This document shows positions 7,108 to 15,958 of a DNA stretch of 64,000 nt, piece after piece. Position 1 is the stretch's first letter. Each line of letters begins with the position of its first letter. The stretch is taken from NCBI RefSeq assembly GCF_902497745.1, contig NZ_CABVHJ010000013.1, positions 94,155 through 158,154 on the forward strand. The letters run 5' to 3'. Under the pieces are notes generated by a model. That model was not told where the DNA came from, searched no databases, and saw nothing but the letters and a program-made list of their open reading frames with translations. Position numbers and translations under genes: made by a program. Origin of the DNA: Pseudomonas fluorescens (lineage in GTDB: Bacteria > Pseudomonadota > Gammaproteobacteria > Pseudomonadales > Pseudomonadaceae).

Positions 7108-7977
7108 TCATCCCGCGTCCGGGCTTAACGTGCCTAGCCACGCCACCAGTGCCACGATCAGCAATGCCATTGCCAGTTCAACGACAACGCTGCGTCTTAG
7201 GGCATTTGCCGCGATGACAGAGTGTCCATTGCGCAACGCTTGCGCCAACGCCGGACCAAGATGAAAGCGGTTCAACGCCGCCAACACCAACATCCCGGCA
7301 AACAGTAAAACCTTGATCGCGAGCAGCACCCCGTAAGTGCCGAGCAAGCCTTCATCCAGCCTCGGGCCGACGATGAAAAGATAATTCACCACGCCGGTAA
7401 TCGACAGCGTCAGCACAATCGCTGCACCGATCCACTCAAAGCGCTGAACCGCAAACGTCAGCGAACGAATGCGAGCTGCATCGATCGGCCCCCGCGCCAT
7501 CAACACCAGCGCCAGCATCGCACCCAGCCAGGCGCCCGCCGCGAGCAGGTGCAGAATGTCGCTGAGAAAATGCCAGAACCGCAGTGTTCCTTCGTCCATC
7601 GCCCCATGTCCGCTCCAGGCCAAAGAGGCGAGGGCGATGGCGCCAGCCACCGATGCGAGCCACGCACCCGGCCTGATCAACACCACGATCAGCGCGATCA
7701 TCCGCACTGCCCACGCCATCCCGACGTCGGTTTCCAGCAGCATCATTTGCAGGTGCGGCCACAACGCCGCAAGCGCTGTTTCGCCACTCATGGCGCGAGT
7801 CATCAGCACCAGACCCGCCGCTGATAGCAGCGCCCCGATCAATGCGATCCCGCGCAACAGCGGTCGACACCGCAGCAATGCATCAGCGCTGTACAGCGCA
7901 AACAATGCCAGCCCGAACAACAGCAGCAAATCCACATACAACGCAAACCGCAGAATGATGTTGATCAGTTCAGCCAT
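7108..7977 (-). CDS. copD: copper resistance protein CopD (inner membrane)
   Basis: The 289-residue product has about eight hydrophobic segments and belongs to the CopD family of inner-membrane proteins that work with periplasmic CopC in copper handling, probably in uptake to the cytoplasm. Conserved-looking His residues occur in WSGHGAMDEG and FWHFLSDILHLLAAGAWLG, typical of the family's metal-binding helices. It is the last gene of copABCD and starts three bases after the copC stop. Confidence 0.85.
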   Translation of the reverse strand: MAELINIILRFALYVDLLLLFGLALFALYSADALLRCRPLLRGIALIGALLSAAGLVLMTRAMSGETALAALWPHLQMMLLETDVGMAWAVRMIALIVVLIRPGAWLASVAGAIALASLAWSGHGAMDEGTLRFWHFLSDILHLLAAGAWLGAMLALVLMARGPIDAARIRSLTFAVQRFEWIGAAIVLTLSITGVVNYLFIVGPRLDEGLLGTYGVLLAIKVLLFAGMLVLAALNRFHLGPALAQALRNGHSVIAANALRRSVVVELAMALLIVALVAWLGTLSPDAG

Positions 7978-7980
7978 CGC

Positions 7981-8355
7981 TCACTTCACTTTGAACGTGA
8001 CGTTGCCGGTGATCGGGTGCGTGTCGGACGACACCGCGCGCCATTGGACTTGGTAAGTGCCGGCGGGCAGCGGCGCGAGCGGGGTGATCAGCATGCTTTT
8101 CGGGTCGCTGCCGGCGCTGACTTTGGCTTTCATTGGCATCGGCGAATGGGCCATGCCGGGCATTTCGGTCATGACCAGTTTGGCGCCGGAGAATTTTGTC
8201 AGCAGGTTCTCGGAAAAATGCAGTTCGATCTTGCCGGGCGCGGCGCCGTCGGCACCTTCGGCGGGGCTCGACGAGAGCAGTTTCGGGTGGGCTTGAGCGA
8301 GGCTGCTCAGAAGCAAGCCGCTGGCGAGTACAAGGGTGATTTTCAAGGTGCGCAT
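7981..8355 (-). CDS. copC: periplasmic copper-binding protein CopC
   Basis: From the ATG at 8355 (MRTLKITLVL) the product has 124 residues with a signal peptide cleaved after AQA. The mature protein begins HPKLLSSSPAEG; the N-terminal His is part of the Cu(II) site in this family. A Met-rich loop (MTEMPGMAHSPMPMKAK) fits the Cu(I) site. The C-terminal WRAVSSDTHPITG string is a CopC hallmark. The frame extends upstream to 8409 but that would hide the signal peptide. It shuttles copper in the periplasm, with CopA and CopB upstream and CopD downstream. Confidence 0.9.
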   Translation of the reverse strand: MRTLKITLVLASGLLLSSLAQAHPKLLSSSPAEGADGAAPGKIELHFSENLLTKFSGAKLVMTEMPGMAHSPMPMKAKVSAGSDPKSMLITPLAPLPAGTYQVQWRAVSSDTHPITGNVTFKVK

Positions 8356-8386
8356 GCAAGAGCTCCGGTTTGTTTTTTTAGGGGAT

Positions 8387-9271
8387 TCAGAACCACATCC
8401 GCACGCCAAGCACGAGGCGCGCTTCGCTGCGATCCTCGCCTTCTTCGCGGGCGTAATCGGCGGTGTTGCCGTAGGTACGGTTCCACGTCACGCCGATGTA
8501 CGGCGCAAATTCGCGGCGGATTTCATAGCGCAAGCGCAAGCCGACTTCGCTGTTGGAAAGCCCGGAACCGATACCCCGTTGCGCATCGTTTTTGCCGTAG
8601 ACGTTGAGTTCAGCGGTGGGCTGCAGGATCAGGCGGTTGGTCAGCAGAATGTCGTAGTCACCCTCGAACCGCAGCGCGCTCTGGCCACCTTCACCGATAA
8701 ACGCCGTGGCCTCGGCTTCGAAGTTGTACAGCGCCATGCCCTGCACACCGAATGCAGCCCAGGTCTGTGGCGCGCCGGGTTTGAAGTCCTGACGCACGCC
8801 GCTGACCACGTCCCACCACGGCGATATCGCATGGCCCCAGAGCGCTTGAATCTCGGCGTCTTCGGTCTTGCCGTTGCTGCGTTCACCTTCGGAGCGCAGC
8901 CACAGCCGATCGATGTCGCCACCGATCCAGCCGGACAGATCCCAAGCCAATGCGCTGCCGTCATCGGCGTCCTGCCATTCGAGTTTGTCGGCGAGGAAGT
9001 AGCTGTTGATCGCGCTGTCGTGGACTTGATGACCGCCGGGGCTGGTGAACACGGCGGCACGGTCGGCGTCGGTCAGTGGCGGGATCGGCGTGCGGCTTTC
9101 CGTCGGGGCGGCGGGCTGCATCATGCCGTCGTCCATACTTTGCATCGTGGAATGATCCATGCCCGCCATCTGGCTGTGATCCATGCCCGGCATGTCGCTG
9201 GCGGCCATCGCCGAACTGCCGACCAGCAGCAAGGAAAATGCGGTGAGTCGAGTCATCAGCGGCCCGTTCAT
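8387..9271 (-). CDS. copB: outer-membrane copper resistance protein CopB
   Basis: The ATG at 9271 overlaps the copA stop by four bases. It gives a 294-residue product with a signal peptide (LLLVGSSAMA) and a short Met/His-rich region (MDHSQMAGMDHSTM) before the beta-barrel part. The C terminus ends in Phe (VRMWF), as expected for an outer-membrane barrel. CopB proteins bind or sequester copper at the outer membrane. The Met/His-rich part is shorter than in the plasmid-borne P. syringae CopB, as is common for chromosomal copies. Confidence 0.88.
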   Translation of the reverse strand: MNGPLMTRLTAFSLLLVGSSAMAASDMPGMDHSQMAGMDHSTMQSMDDGMMQPAAPTESRTPIPPLTDADRAAVFTSPGGHQVHDSAINSYFLADKLEWQDADDGSALAWDLSGWIGGDIDRLWLRSEGERSNGKTEDAEIQALWGHAISPWWDVVSGVRQDFKPGAPQTWAAFGVQGMALYNFEAEATAFIGEGGQSALRFEGDYDILLTNRLILQPTAELNVYGKNDAQRGIGSGLSNSEVGLRLRYEIRREFAPYIGVTWNRTYGNTADYAREEGEDRSEARLVLGVRMWF

Positions 9272-10965
9272 TCTTCCACCCGCACTTCGCGGAACATGCC
9301 CGTTTCCATGTGGTACAGGAGGTGGCAGTGATAGGCCCAGCGGCCGAGTGCGTCGGCGGTCACGCGGTAGGTGCGGCGGGTGCCGGGCGGCATGTCGATG
9401 GTGTGTTTGCGCACCTGGAAGTCGCCGTTTTCGTCTTCCAGATCGCTCCACATGCCGTGCAAGTGAATCGGGTGGGTCATCATCGTGTCGTTGACCAGCA
9501 CCAGGCGGATGCGCTCGCCGTATTTCAGGCGCAAAGGCTCGGCGTCGGAGAATTTGATGCCGTTGAACGACCAGGCGAATTTTTCCATGTGGCCGGTCAG
9601 GTGCAGTTCGACGGTGCGGCTGGGGTCGCGACCATCCGGATCTTCGAAGGTGCTGCGCAGGTCGGCGTAGGTCAGCACGCGACGGCCGTTGTTGCGCAGA
9701 CCGAGGCCGGGGTCGTTGAGTTTTGGCGCGGTGGTCATGGCTTGCATATCCACCAGAGGATTGTCTTTTTCGCTGTCGGGATGGGATTGCATCGGGCCCA
9801 TCGCCGAGTGATCCATGGCACTCATGTCCATCGAGCCGTGATCCATGCCGCCCATGCCCATATCGTCCATGGTCACCAGCGGGCGCGGGTCGAGAACCGG
9901 TACGGGCGCAGATATCCCGGCGCGAGTGGCGAGGGTGCCACGGGCATAACCGGTACGATCCATGGCCTGGGCAAACAGGGTGTACGCCTCGGCGTCCGGC
10001 TCGACGATGACGTCGTAAGTCTCGGCCACGGCGATGCGCAATTCATCGACGCTGACCGGTTTGACGTGCAAGCCATCCGCCGCGACCACGGTCATTTTCA
10101 GCCCGGGAATGCGCACGTCGAAGTAGGTCATGGCCGAGCCGTTGATCAGGCGCAGACGCAGTTTTTCCCCGGGGCGAAACAGGCCGGTCCAGTTGTTGTC
10201 CGGCGCGTGGCCATTCATGAGGAAGGTGTAGGTGGCGCCACTGACGTCGGCGATGTCGGTGGGATTCATGTTCATTTCTGCCCACATCTTGCGATCGGCA
10301 ACGGTGGCGCCCCAGCCTTTCTCGCTGACATCGTTGATGAAATCGCCGACGGTGCGTTTGTCGAAGTTGTAGTAGTCGGACTGTTTTTTCAGGGTTTTCA
10401 TCAGGCTGGTCAGGTCTTCGTCGCTCCAGTCGCTGAGCATCACCACGAACTCGCGGTCGTACTGGAACGGCTCCGGTTCCCTGGCGTCGATCACCAGCGG
10501 GCCGTACACGCCGGCCTGTTCCTGCAGCCCGGAATGGCTGTGATACCAGTAGGTGCCGTTCTGCCGCACCTTGAATTGATAGACGTACACGCCACCCGGT
10601 TCGATGCCGTGAAAACTCAGGCCGGGTACACCGTCCATGTTCGCCGGCAGCAGAATGCCGTGCCAGTGAATCGAGGTGCTGGCGCTGAGCCGGTTGCGCA
10701 CCCGCAGCGTCACCGTGTCGCCTTCGCGCCAGCGCAGCAGCGGGCCGGGCAGGCTGCCGTTGATGGTCATGGCGGTGCGCGGGCTGCCGGTGAAGTTGAC
10801 CGGAGTTTCGCCGATGAACAGCTCGAAGTCGCTGTCGCTCAGTTCATGCAACTGACCGGGCGCATTCAGCGCCCAGACCGGCGTGCGCCACAGGCCGAGG
10901 CCACCGAGCAGGCTACCGGCGGCGAGGCCTTTGACGAAGGTGCGTCGTGATGGGTTGGAAGGCAT
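9268..10965 (-). CDS. copA: multicopper oxidase CopA
   Basis: The 565-residue product is a periplasmic multicopper oxidase that oxidises Cu(I) and binds copper. A Tat signal is visible (SRRTFVKGLAAG). Copper ligands appear in order: HWHG near residue 100, YHSHS near 142, HPIHLHG near 500 and a C-terminal YHCHLLYHMETGM with the type 1 Cys. A Met-rich stretch (MGMGGMDHGSMDMSAMDHS) at about residues 365-385 is typical of CopA and CueO. It opens the copABCD operon and is coupled to copB by an ATGA overlap. A likely CopR box lies about 73 bases upstream. Confidence 0.93.
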   Translation of the reverse strand: MPSNPSRRTFVKGLAAGSLLGGLGLWRTPVWALNAPGQLHELSDSDFELFIGETPVNFTGSPRTAMTINGSLPGPLLRWREGDTVTLRVRNRLSASTSIHWHGILLPANMDGVPGLSFHGIEPGGVYVYQFKVRQNGTYWYHSHSGLQEQAGVYGPLVIDAREPEPFQYDREFVVMLSDWSDEDLTSLMKTLKKQSDYYNFDKRTVGDFINDVSEKGWGATVADRKMWAEMNMNPTDIADVSGATYTFLMNGHAPDNNWTGLFRPGEKLRLRLINGSAMTYFDVRIPGLKMTVVAADGLHVKPVSVDELRIAVAETYDVIVEPDAEAYTLFAQAMDRTGYARGTLATRAGISAPVPVLDPRPLVTMDDMGMGGMDHGSMDMSAMDHSAMGPMQSHPDSEKDNPLVDMQAMTTAPKLNDPGLGLRNNGRRVLTYADLRSTFEDPDGRDPSRTVELHLTGHMEKFAWSFNGIKFSDAEPLRLKYGERIRLVLVNDTMMTHPIHLHGMWSDLEDENGDFQVRKHTIDMPPGTRRTYRVTADALGRWAYHCHLLYHMETGMFREVRVEE

Positions 10966-11037
10966 GCGCTGGAAATCCCCGTTTGACTCATGACGGGGAG
11001 GCTAACCAGCGCCGGCTTTCAGTTGGCTGAGGCGGAG

Positions 11038-11052
11038 ATTACAGTTTTGACA
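11038..11052 (-). promoter_or_regulatory. probable CopR/CusR-type box upstream of copA
   Basis: On the minus strand the sequence reads TGTCAAAACTGTAAT. It differs by one base from the TGACA-N4-TGTAAT pattern I recall for copper-responsive OmpR-type regulators (CopR, CusR). The site is centred about 80 bases before the copA start, in the right orientation. No copRS genes lie in the window, so the regulator would be encoded elsewhere. Confidence 0.5.
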
Positions 11053-11067
11053 GTTTGATCGTTTGCC

Positions 11068-11538
11068 CTACAGGCCGAGACCTTCCTGCACCGCGAGCAA
11101 AAGATTGTTTTCGGTCAGCGCGATGGCATCCAGCTGCTGGCCTGTTTCAATCGACTGCATCCACCAATGGCTTTCACCGTGCTCATCCACAGTACGCAGC
11201 AGATAGGTGTCCGTGGCTGACGGGATGATCTGCACCCGGCCGGCGCCATCCTCGGTAAACCGCGCAATGGGATCGAATGTCAGGCTTTGATGGTTGGCCT
11301 CGATCACCAGTTGGTCGATGGCGTAATCGTGGGATTCATCATCGGGTGACGTTTCGCAAACGTGGGTCGGATTGCGCCGAATCTTCAAACCAACCTCAGT
11401 CACCGGTTGCAGCCACGCTTCGATACGGTGGTACAGGTCATACACCTGCGCCGGCCAGCAATCGATCTCCAGCGCGGTATCCGCGTGGGTGTGCCGGGTT
11501 TGCTTGAGTTTGGCGGCGAGTTCGTCTGCTTTACTCAT
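11068..11538 (-). CDS. conserved hypothetical protein
   Basis: From the ATG at 11538 the product has 156 residues; longer in-frame extensions to 11778 overlap the next gene's promoter region and have poor start signals. A site (AAGGGATCC) lies just upstream. It begins MSKADELAAKLKQTR and has no signal peptide. A mixed alpha/beta body with repeated IATDTYLLRT-like and HWWMQSIETG segments suggests a small cytoplasmic globular protein. I do not recognise its family. It is transcribed towards copA but separated by the cop promoter region, so it is probably independent. Confidence 0.65.
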   Translation of the reverse strand: MSKADELAAKLKQTRHTHADTALEIDCWPAQVYDLYHRIEAWLQPVTEVGLKIRRNPTHVCETSPDDESHDYAIDQLVIEANHQSLTFDPIARFTEDGAGRVQIIPSATDTYLLRTVDEHGESHWWMQSIETGQQLDAIALTENNLLLAVQEGLGL

Positions 11539-11703
11539 TTCGGATCCCTTGGTTTGATGTCTGCCTGTTAATCGTAGACCTTTCAACGGTGTACGGCTTT
11601 GCCTTGCGTCATGCGCTTGCAACACAAGCGTGGCGAAATCAGCGCTGGCCAAGTCGGTCAGGATCGAAAACCATGGACGCAGGCGTCCCAAAGGAGTGGG
11701 TAG

Positions 11704-12369
11704 ATGAAAAAGCTGTTTACAATTTTGGCAGTCATTGCGCTGACGGCCGGTAGCATCGGTTTGAGTTCGGCGCGGCAATCACAGTCAAGCAAAGCGCAGG
11801 CGGAATCGGTGGCGGGGGTGTTCGATTACTACCTGCTGGCGTTGTCCTGGTCGCCGACCTTTTGTCTGACCCACAAAGATGACTCGCAGTGCACGGGCAA
11901 GGGCTACGGCTTCGTGCTTCACGGTTTGTGGCCGCAATACGCCAAGGGCGGCTGGCCGGAATCCTGCCCACCGCTGACCACGCTCAACGCAGCGGAAAGC
12001 AGCAAAGGTCTGACGCTGTTCCCGACCAAAAAACTGCTCGACCACGAATGGTCCAAACACGGCACCTGCAGCGGCCTCGGCGCGATGGGTTATCTGGATG
12101 AAGCGGACAAAGCCGTTGGCGCGGTGAAAATCCCGCAGGAACTGCAACCGTTCAGCAGTTCCTATTACTTCGAAGCCCAGGAAATCGCCGACCTGTTCCG
12201 CAAGGCCAACCCGGGCATTCCGGCCGATGGCATCGCGGTCATTTGCAGTGGCCCGGAACTCTCGGAAGTGCGCGTCTGCATGGGCAAGGATTTGCAGTTC
12301 GGTGCGTGTGGCAAGGGTGTGAAAACCCAGTGTCGGGCGGGGGATATTCGGGTGCCGCCGGCGCGCTAA
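11704..12369 (+). CDS. rna: RNase T2-family ribonuclease I, periplasmic
   Basis: The 221-residue product has an N-terminal signal peptide and both conserved active-site segments of RNase T2: HGLWPQY (about residue 79) and HEWSKHGTC (about residue 113), each with a catalytic His. This matches E. coli RNase I, which degrades RNA in the periplasm through 2',3'-cyclic phosphates. Several Cys residues suit periplasmic disulfides. The ATG follows AAAGGAG. A strong terminator follows the stop. Confidence 0.88.
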   Translation: MKKLFTILAVIALTAGSIGLSSARQSQSSKAQAESVAGVFDYYLLALSWSPTFCLTHKDDSQCTGKGYGFVLHGLWPQYAKGGWPESCPPLTTLNAAESSKGLTLFPTKKLLDHEWSKHGTCSGLGAMGYLDEADKAVGAVKIPQELQPFSSSYYFEAQEIADLFRKANPGIPADGIAVICSGPELSEVRVCMGKDLQFGACGKGVKTQCRAGDIRVPPAR

Positions 12370-12390
12370 CCTGAGCGGTTTCCACATATA

Positions 12391-12420
12391 AAAAGGCGCC
12401 CGATCGGGCGCCTTTTTTGG
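12391..12420 (+). terminator. intrinsic terminator after the RNase gene
   Basis: GGCGCCCGATCGGGCGCC (12395-12412) is a perfect GC-rich inverted repeat. It is preceded by four to five A and followed by six T, so it can terminate transcription well from the left. Confidence 0.9.
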
Positions 12421-12503
12421 TCTGAAGGTTTGAAGTACCCGACAAACTCCCGCATGCTTGCGCCCCCGAAAGGATGACCACGTTACATTGCAAGGAGCTG
12501 TTC

Positions 12504-13001
12504 ATGAGCGGAAAACCCGCCGCCCGCGTCACCGATCCAACCGCCTGCCCATTGCCGGGACATGGCACCAATCCCATAGCCAGTGGCTCGCCAAATGTCA
12601 ATTTCGACGGTCTGGCGGCTGCGCGAATGACTGATAAATCTGCTTGCGGCAGCCCGATTACCGGTGCTGTTGCGTCGACGGTGTTCATCAACGGTTTGAA
12701 CGCCGCGACACTGGACAGCACCGGTGGGCACGGCAACGTCGTCATCGGCGGCTCCGGCACAGTCATCATCGGTGACACGGTGACATCGGCTCCCTTCAGT
12801 GGTTTGCTGCCGATGCCGGTGCATTTCACTGACCGGTTGAAACTGGTCAATGACGTGACCGGTGAGCCCATGCCTGATCATCCTTACGTTATTCAGCGCG
12901 CTGACGGACGTCTGGAGCATGGGGTGTCTGACGCAAACGGATTCACCCACCAAGTCAGCTCGCATCTGCCCGAAACCATCAAGTTGTTTTTGGAGGAGTA
13001 A
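12504..13001 (+). CDS. PAAR-domain type VI secretion tip protein
   Basis: The ATG at 12504 with AAGGAG upstream gives 165 residues; the in-frame ATG at 12474 is less likely. Residues 1-90 form the PAAR domain: AARVTDPTACPLPGHG, SPNVNFDGLAAARMTD, then ATLDSTGGHGNVVIGGSGTVIIGD. PAAR proteins sharpen the VgrG spike of the type VI secretion system and carry effectors. Residues about 95-165 form an extension with VNDVTGEPMPDHPY and a Gly/Asp turn near GVSDANGF, similar to the transthyretin-like linkers of VgrG and PAAR proteins that hold a cargo. The gene next to it, three bases away, is the likely cargo. No other T6SS genes are in the window. Confidence 0.88.
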   Translation: MSGKPAARVTDPTACPLPGHGTNPIASGSPNVNFDGLAAARMTDKSACGSPITGAVASTVFINGLNAATLDSTGGHGNVVIGGSGTVIIGDTVTSAPFSGLLPMPVHFTDRLKLVNDVTGEPMPDHPYVIQRADGRLEHGVSDANGFTHQVSSHLPETIKLFLEE

Positions 13002-13004
13002 GGC

Positions 13005-13733
13005 ATGCCTGCTGAAACGGTAACGTGCGCGAAGGGCAACAATTACAAGCTTCACAAGGAACATGCGCTGACGGACAAGAAGGATGTCAGTGATAAGCCT
13101 GTGCCGGTGGAGAGTACCAAGGCGATTGTTGTTTTTATCGGCGGTGCGGGAGATAAGGAGAGTTATTATTTCTCGGGGCCTTATGAAAACATCCAGGATG
13201 CACGCCGTGCATTTGATAGGCGCACTGAGACATTAAAGGGAGAAGGAAAATATAAATCGGAATGGTTGGGTTACAACGAAGTCAGAGGAAAGCAGGACAT
13301 TCAACGGCACGTGCTAAGCCTTATTCCGTATAAAAGCTGCCCCGTCTATATCGTGGGCCATAGCCTCGGCGGCTGGAATGGTGCGCACCTGTCCAAAATA
13401 ATGTCGGATTGGGGTTACAAGGTTCAGATGCTGATCACTCTGGATCCTGTGGGTGAAGGGGCTTTGGTTTGGCTGGGCTCAGACATTTATCGCGAACGTC
13501 CCGCGCCAGTTTCGGTTGATTGGATCAATATCAAGGCAACACCTTCCAAGAGAGACCCATCAGACGGGGTCGCGGACTTCGGGGAAAAATGGATTATCTC
13601 CTGCGGACCGTCACTTAACGTAAATGTCGACACGAATCATGCTAATGCACTGGGATTGCTAAACGCCCCAATCGCTGATGGTAAATCTGCAAGTGACTTG
13701 CTGTTTGATTCAATCATGAAGGAATTTTCGTGA
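13005..13733 (+). CDS. putative type VI lipase/hydrolase effector
   Basis: The 242-residue product has an alpha/beta hydrolase core. The nucleophile elbow is GHSLGGW (S120), with a likely acidic residue in LITLDPVGE (D147) and a His in DTNHANALG (H212) in the correct order for a catalytic triad. No signal peptide is present, as expected for a cargo loaded onto a PAAR tip. Base composition is lower in GC than the PAAR gene. Its position directly after a PAAR gene and before a lipoprotein gene matches the Tle lipase effector/immunity layout. The target lipid and the exact Tle family cannot be told by eye. Confidence 0.7.
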   Translation: MPAETVTCAKGNNYKLHKEHALTDKKDVSDKPVPVESTKAIVVFIGGAGDKESYYFSGPYENIQDARRAFDRRTETLKGEGKYKSEWLGYNEVRGKQDIQRHVLSLIPYKSCPVYIVGHSLGGWNGAHLSKIMSDWGYKVQMLITLDPVGEGALVWLGSDIYRERPAPVSVDWINIKATPSKRDPSDGVADFGEKWIISCGPSLNVNVDTNHANALGLLNAPIADGKSASDLLFDSIMKEFS

Positions 13734-14254
13734 TGTTTAGGTTTTTCCTTTGCGTGGTTCTTGCTGTCTGTTCGGGATGTGCAAAGGACCATTTACAGCC
13801 TCCGGCAAATTTGAGTTATGTGTCCGTAGATAGGTCGAGTTCCCTTTTATATGTCATCAAATATCAATCCGATGTGGATGTTTTGAACCTGTTTGGCCGA
13901 GGCGAAAGGCAAGGGATGGCTTCGGGGACATTGAGGTGCGCGTTAGCGGATGACCACGATTTTTCGGTTGGCAAAGCCATTCAGTTTTCTGCAGTGGGGC
14001 TGGTAGATTCTGATATACGCGAAAACGGCAACTCCAAATTCTCCTTTTCGACCAGTACATTTATCACTGAAACCTCCAGCGACCGAAGTACGGAGAGAGA
14101 TCTGTCAGCGTCAGAACTGAACCAACTCCTCTCCAACAAACAACAGATCCCCTGCAAAGTCGTCGTCACCGCCTACGGCTACAAACCCTACTACTCAAAC
14201 ACCATGAACATTCCTGTCGCGGACCTGCTGCGGGAAATCAACAAACCCCGATAA
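13733..14254 (+). CDS. lipoprotein, probable immunity protein to the hydrolase effector
   Basis: The ATG at 13733 overlaps the effector stop (TGATG). The 173-residue product begins MFRFFLCVVLAVCSGC, a lipoprotein signal with the Cys at residue 16, followed by AKDH, which does not have an Asp at position +2. A periplasmic-facing lipoprotein is the usual immunity partner for type VI lipases that act in the periplasm. The rest is unrecognised. Its AT-rich composition matches the effector, so the two probably moved together. Assignment as immunity protein rests on position and localisation only. Confidence 0.6.
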   Translation: MFRFFLCVVLAVCSGCAKDHLQPPANLSYVSVDRSSSLLYVIKYQSDVDVLNLFGRGERQGMASGTLRCALADDHDFSVGKAIQFSAVGLVDSDIRENGNSKFSFSTSTFITETSSDRSTERDLSASELNQLLSNKQQIPCKVVVTAYGYKPYYSNTMNIPVADLLREINKPR

Positions 14255-14271
14255 CAGAAGTAAGGGGGATT

Positions 14272-15129
14272 TCAGGCAAATCCCCCCGCATCCACCCCCA
14301 ACTCCCCACGCAAAAACTCCACCAGGCCACGCTGCAACCCGCTCAACACACCCTCACGACTGACCAACGCCAATTCCGTCGGCGCCAGTTCCGGCAAATC
14401 TGTACACACCTGATGCTCAGGCAACACCGCCGACACCGGCAGCACCGACACCCCCAGTCCCGAAGCCACCGCTGCTTGAATCCCGGTCAGGCTGTGGCTG
14501 CCAAACGCGACCCGCCAAGGGCGCTGGGCAACATCGAGCAAACGAATGGCCCGCTGCCGATACAGGCAGCCTTGCGGAAACAACGCCAACGGCAACACGC
14601 CGCTCGACGAATCAAATTCCGCACCTTTGACCCACACCAGTCGTTCCGGCCAGGTCGCCCACGCCGGGCCGCTGTCGGGTTCGCGTTTGATCAGGGCGAT
14701 GTCGATGTCGCCGGCATCCAGACGCTGGCGCAGATCGAGGCTCATGCCGCTGATCGTTTCCAGCCGTGCTTGCGGATGGCTGCGGGTGAAGCCAGCAAGG
14801 ATCAGCGCCATGCGCCGCGCGTCGAAGTCTTCCGGCATGCCGATACGGAGGATTTCCAGGTCGAGGTCGCTGGCCAGCGCTTCAGTGGCTTCTGCCGAAA
14901 GCGCCAGCAAACGCCGCGCATAGTGGATCAGCAGTTCGCCGTGTTCGGTGACGGCGACGTTGAGCCCGGTGCGATCACGCAGCAGTAAGGCGTGGCCGAC
15001 CAGGTCTTCAAGTTTGCGCACCTGCTGGCTGACCGTCGACTGGGTGCGGTGCACGCGCTCGGCGGCGCGGGTGAAGCTGCCTTCGTCGACCACGCAGACA
15101 AAGGTTTTCAGCAGTTCCAGATCCAGCAT
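14272..15129 (-). CDS. LysR-family transcriptional regulator
   Basis: The 285-residue product has an N-terminal winged helix-turn-helix (LLKTFVCVVDEGSFTRAAERVHRTQSTVSQQVRKLE) and a C-terminal substrate-binding region, the standard LysR build. It is transcribed divergently from the dehalogenase/aldolase pair starting at 15239. Such regulators usually control the divergent genes in response to a pathway metabolite and repress themselves. The 109-base intergenic region is AT-rich and must contain the operator. The inducer is unknown. Confidence 0.85.
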   Translation of the reverse strand: MLDLELLKTFVCVVDEGSFTRAAERVHRTQSTVSQQVRKLEDLVGHALLLRDRTGLNVAVTEHGELLIHYARRLLALSAEATEALASDLDLEILRIGMPEDFDARRMALILAGFTRSHPQARLETISGMSLDLRQRLDAGDIDIALIKREPDSGPAWATWPERLVWVKGAEFDSSSGVLPLALFPQGCLYRQRAIRLLDVAQRPWRVAFGSHSLTGIQAAVASGLGVSVLPVSAVLPEHQVCTDLPELAPTELALVSREGVLSGLQRGLVEFLRGELGVDAGGFA

Positions 15130-15238
15130 GGCGGTGCTCTCGATAGTGGTTTTTCAACTGACGGTTGGCTATTTATTTAATTTCACACTATCACCGAGCG
15201 CTCATAAGCTGAAGTCCTCACGACGGAGGATTCGACCA

Positions 15239-15943
15239 ATGACACTCATCCACACCCCGCGCCCGCAATGGCTGACCTTCGATTGCTACGGCACTTTGAT
15301 CCAATGGGACGAGGGCCTCAAAGCTGTGGTCGGCGAAATTCTCAATGAGAAGGGCGAACACCAGGTCGACGCCGGGCACCTGATCGAAGTTTATGATCGC
15401 CATGAACATCGCCTCGAACAAACCCCGCCGCACCGATCGTTCCGCGAACTCAGCACCCTCGGCCTGCAATTGGCCCTGAAAGAATTGGGCCTGCCCAGCC
15501 TGCCCGAAGACAGCCAGCGTCTGGCCGCTGCGATCCCGAAAATGCCGCCGTTTGCCGAGGTGATCGAGACCCTTGCACAGCTCAAGGCGATGGGCTTCAA
15601 ACTGTGCATCGTCTCCAACACCGACGACGACATCATTGCCGGTAACGTCGCGCAACTCGGTGGCCACATTGACCGGGTAATCACCGCGCAACAGGCTGGG
15701 GCGTACAAACCGGCGCCTCGACTGTTCGACTACGCTCATGAACAATTGGGCGTCAGCCGCGATGAAGTCGTGCACATCTGTGCCAGCCCGATGCTCGACC
15801 ACACAGCGGCGCGGAACATGGGCTTTCGTTGTGTGTGGATCGATCGCGGCACCGGTCGCCAGTTGCTGCCGGACTATCGCCCTGACGCGATCCTCAACAG
15901 CCTCGATCAAGTGCTGCCGCTGTTCAAATCCCTTGGATGGTAA
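15239..15943 (+). CDS. HAD-superfamily hydrolase, haloacid dehalogenase type II-like
   Basis: The chosen ATG (15239) is preceded by GGAGG and gives 234 residues, the usual size; the frame runs far upstream through the LysR promoter. Motif I is FDCYGTLIQWDEG, with the nucleophile Asp at residue 15. Motif II is CIVSNTDDD and a conserved Lys lies in GAYKPAPRLFDYA. This belongs to the subfamily that includes 2-haloacid dehalogenases, although many members act on other small acids or phosphates. It is followed after 15 bases by a class II aldolase gene and is probably controlled by the divergent LysR regulator. Confidence 0.8.
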   Translation: MTLIHTPRPQWLTFDCYGTLIQWDEGLKAVVGEILNEKGEHQVDAGHLIEVYDRHEHRLEQTPPHRSFRELSTLGLQLALKELGLPSLPEDSQRLAAAIPKMPPFAEVIETLAQLKAMGFKLCIVSNTDDDIIAGNVAQLGGHIDRVITAQQAGAYKPAPRLFDYAHEQLGVSRDEVVHICASPMLDHTAARNMGFRCVWIDRGTGRQLLPDYRPDAILNSLDQVLPLFKSLGW

Positions 15944-15958
15944 TCACGGAGAATCGTC

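Noticed and set aside
9310..10950. 546-codon plus-strand frame antisense to copA
   Set aside because: It is a His/Val/Gly-rich shadow of the copA codons in a GC-rich gene. The copper oxidase motifs on the minus strand are unambiguous.
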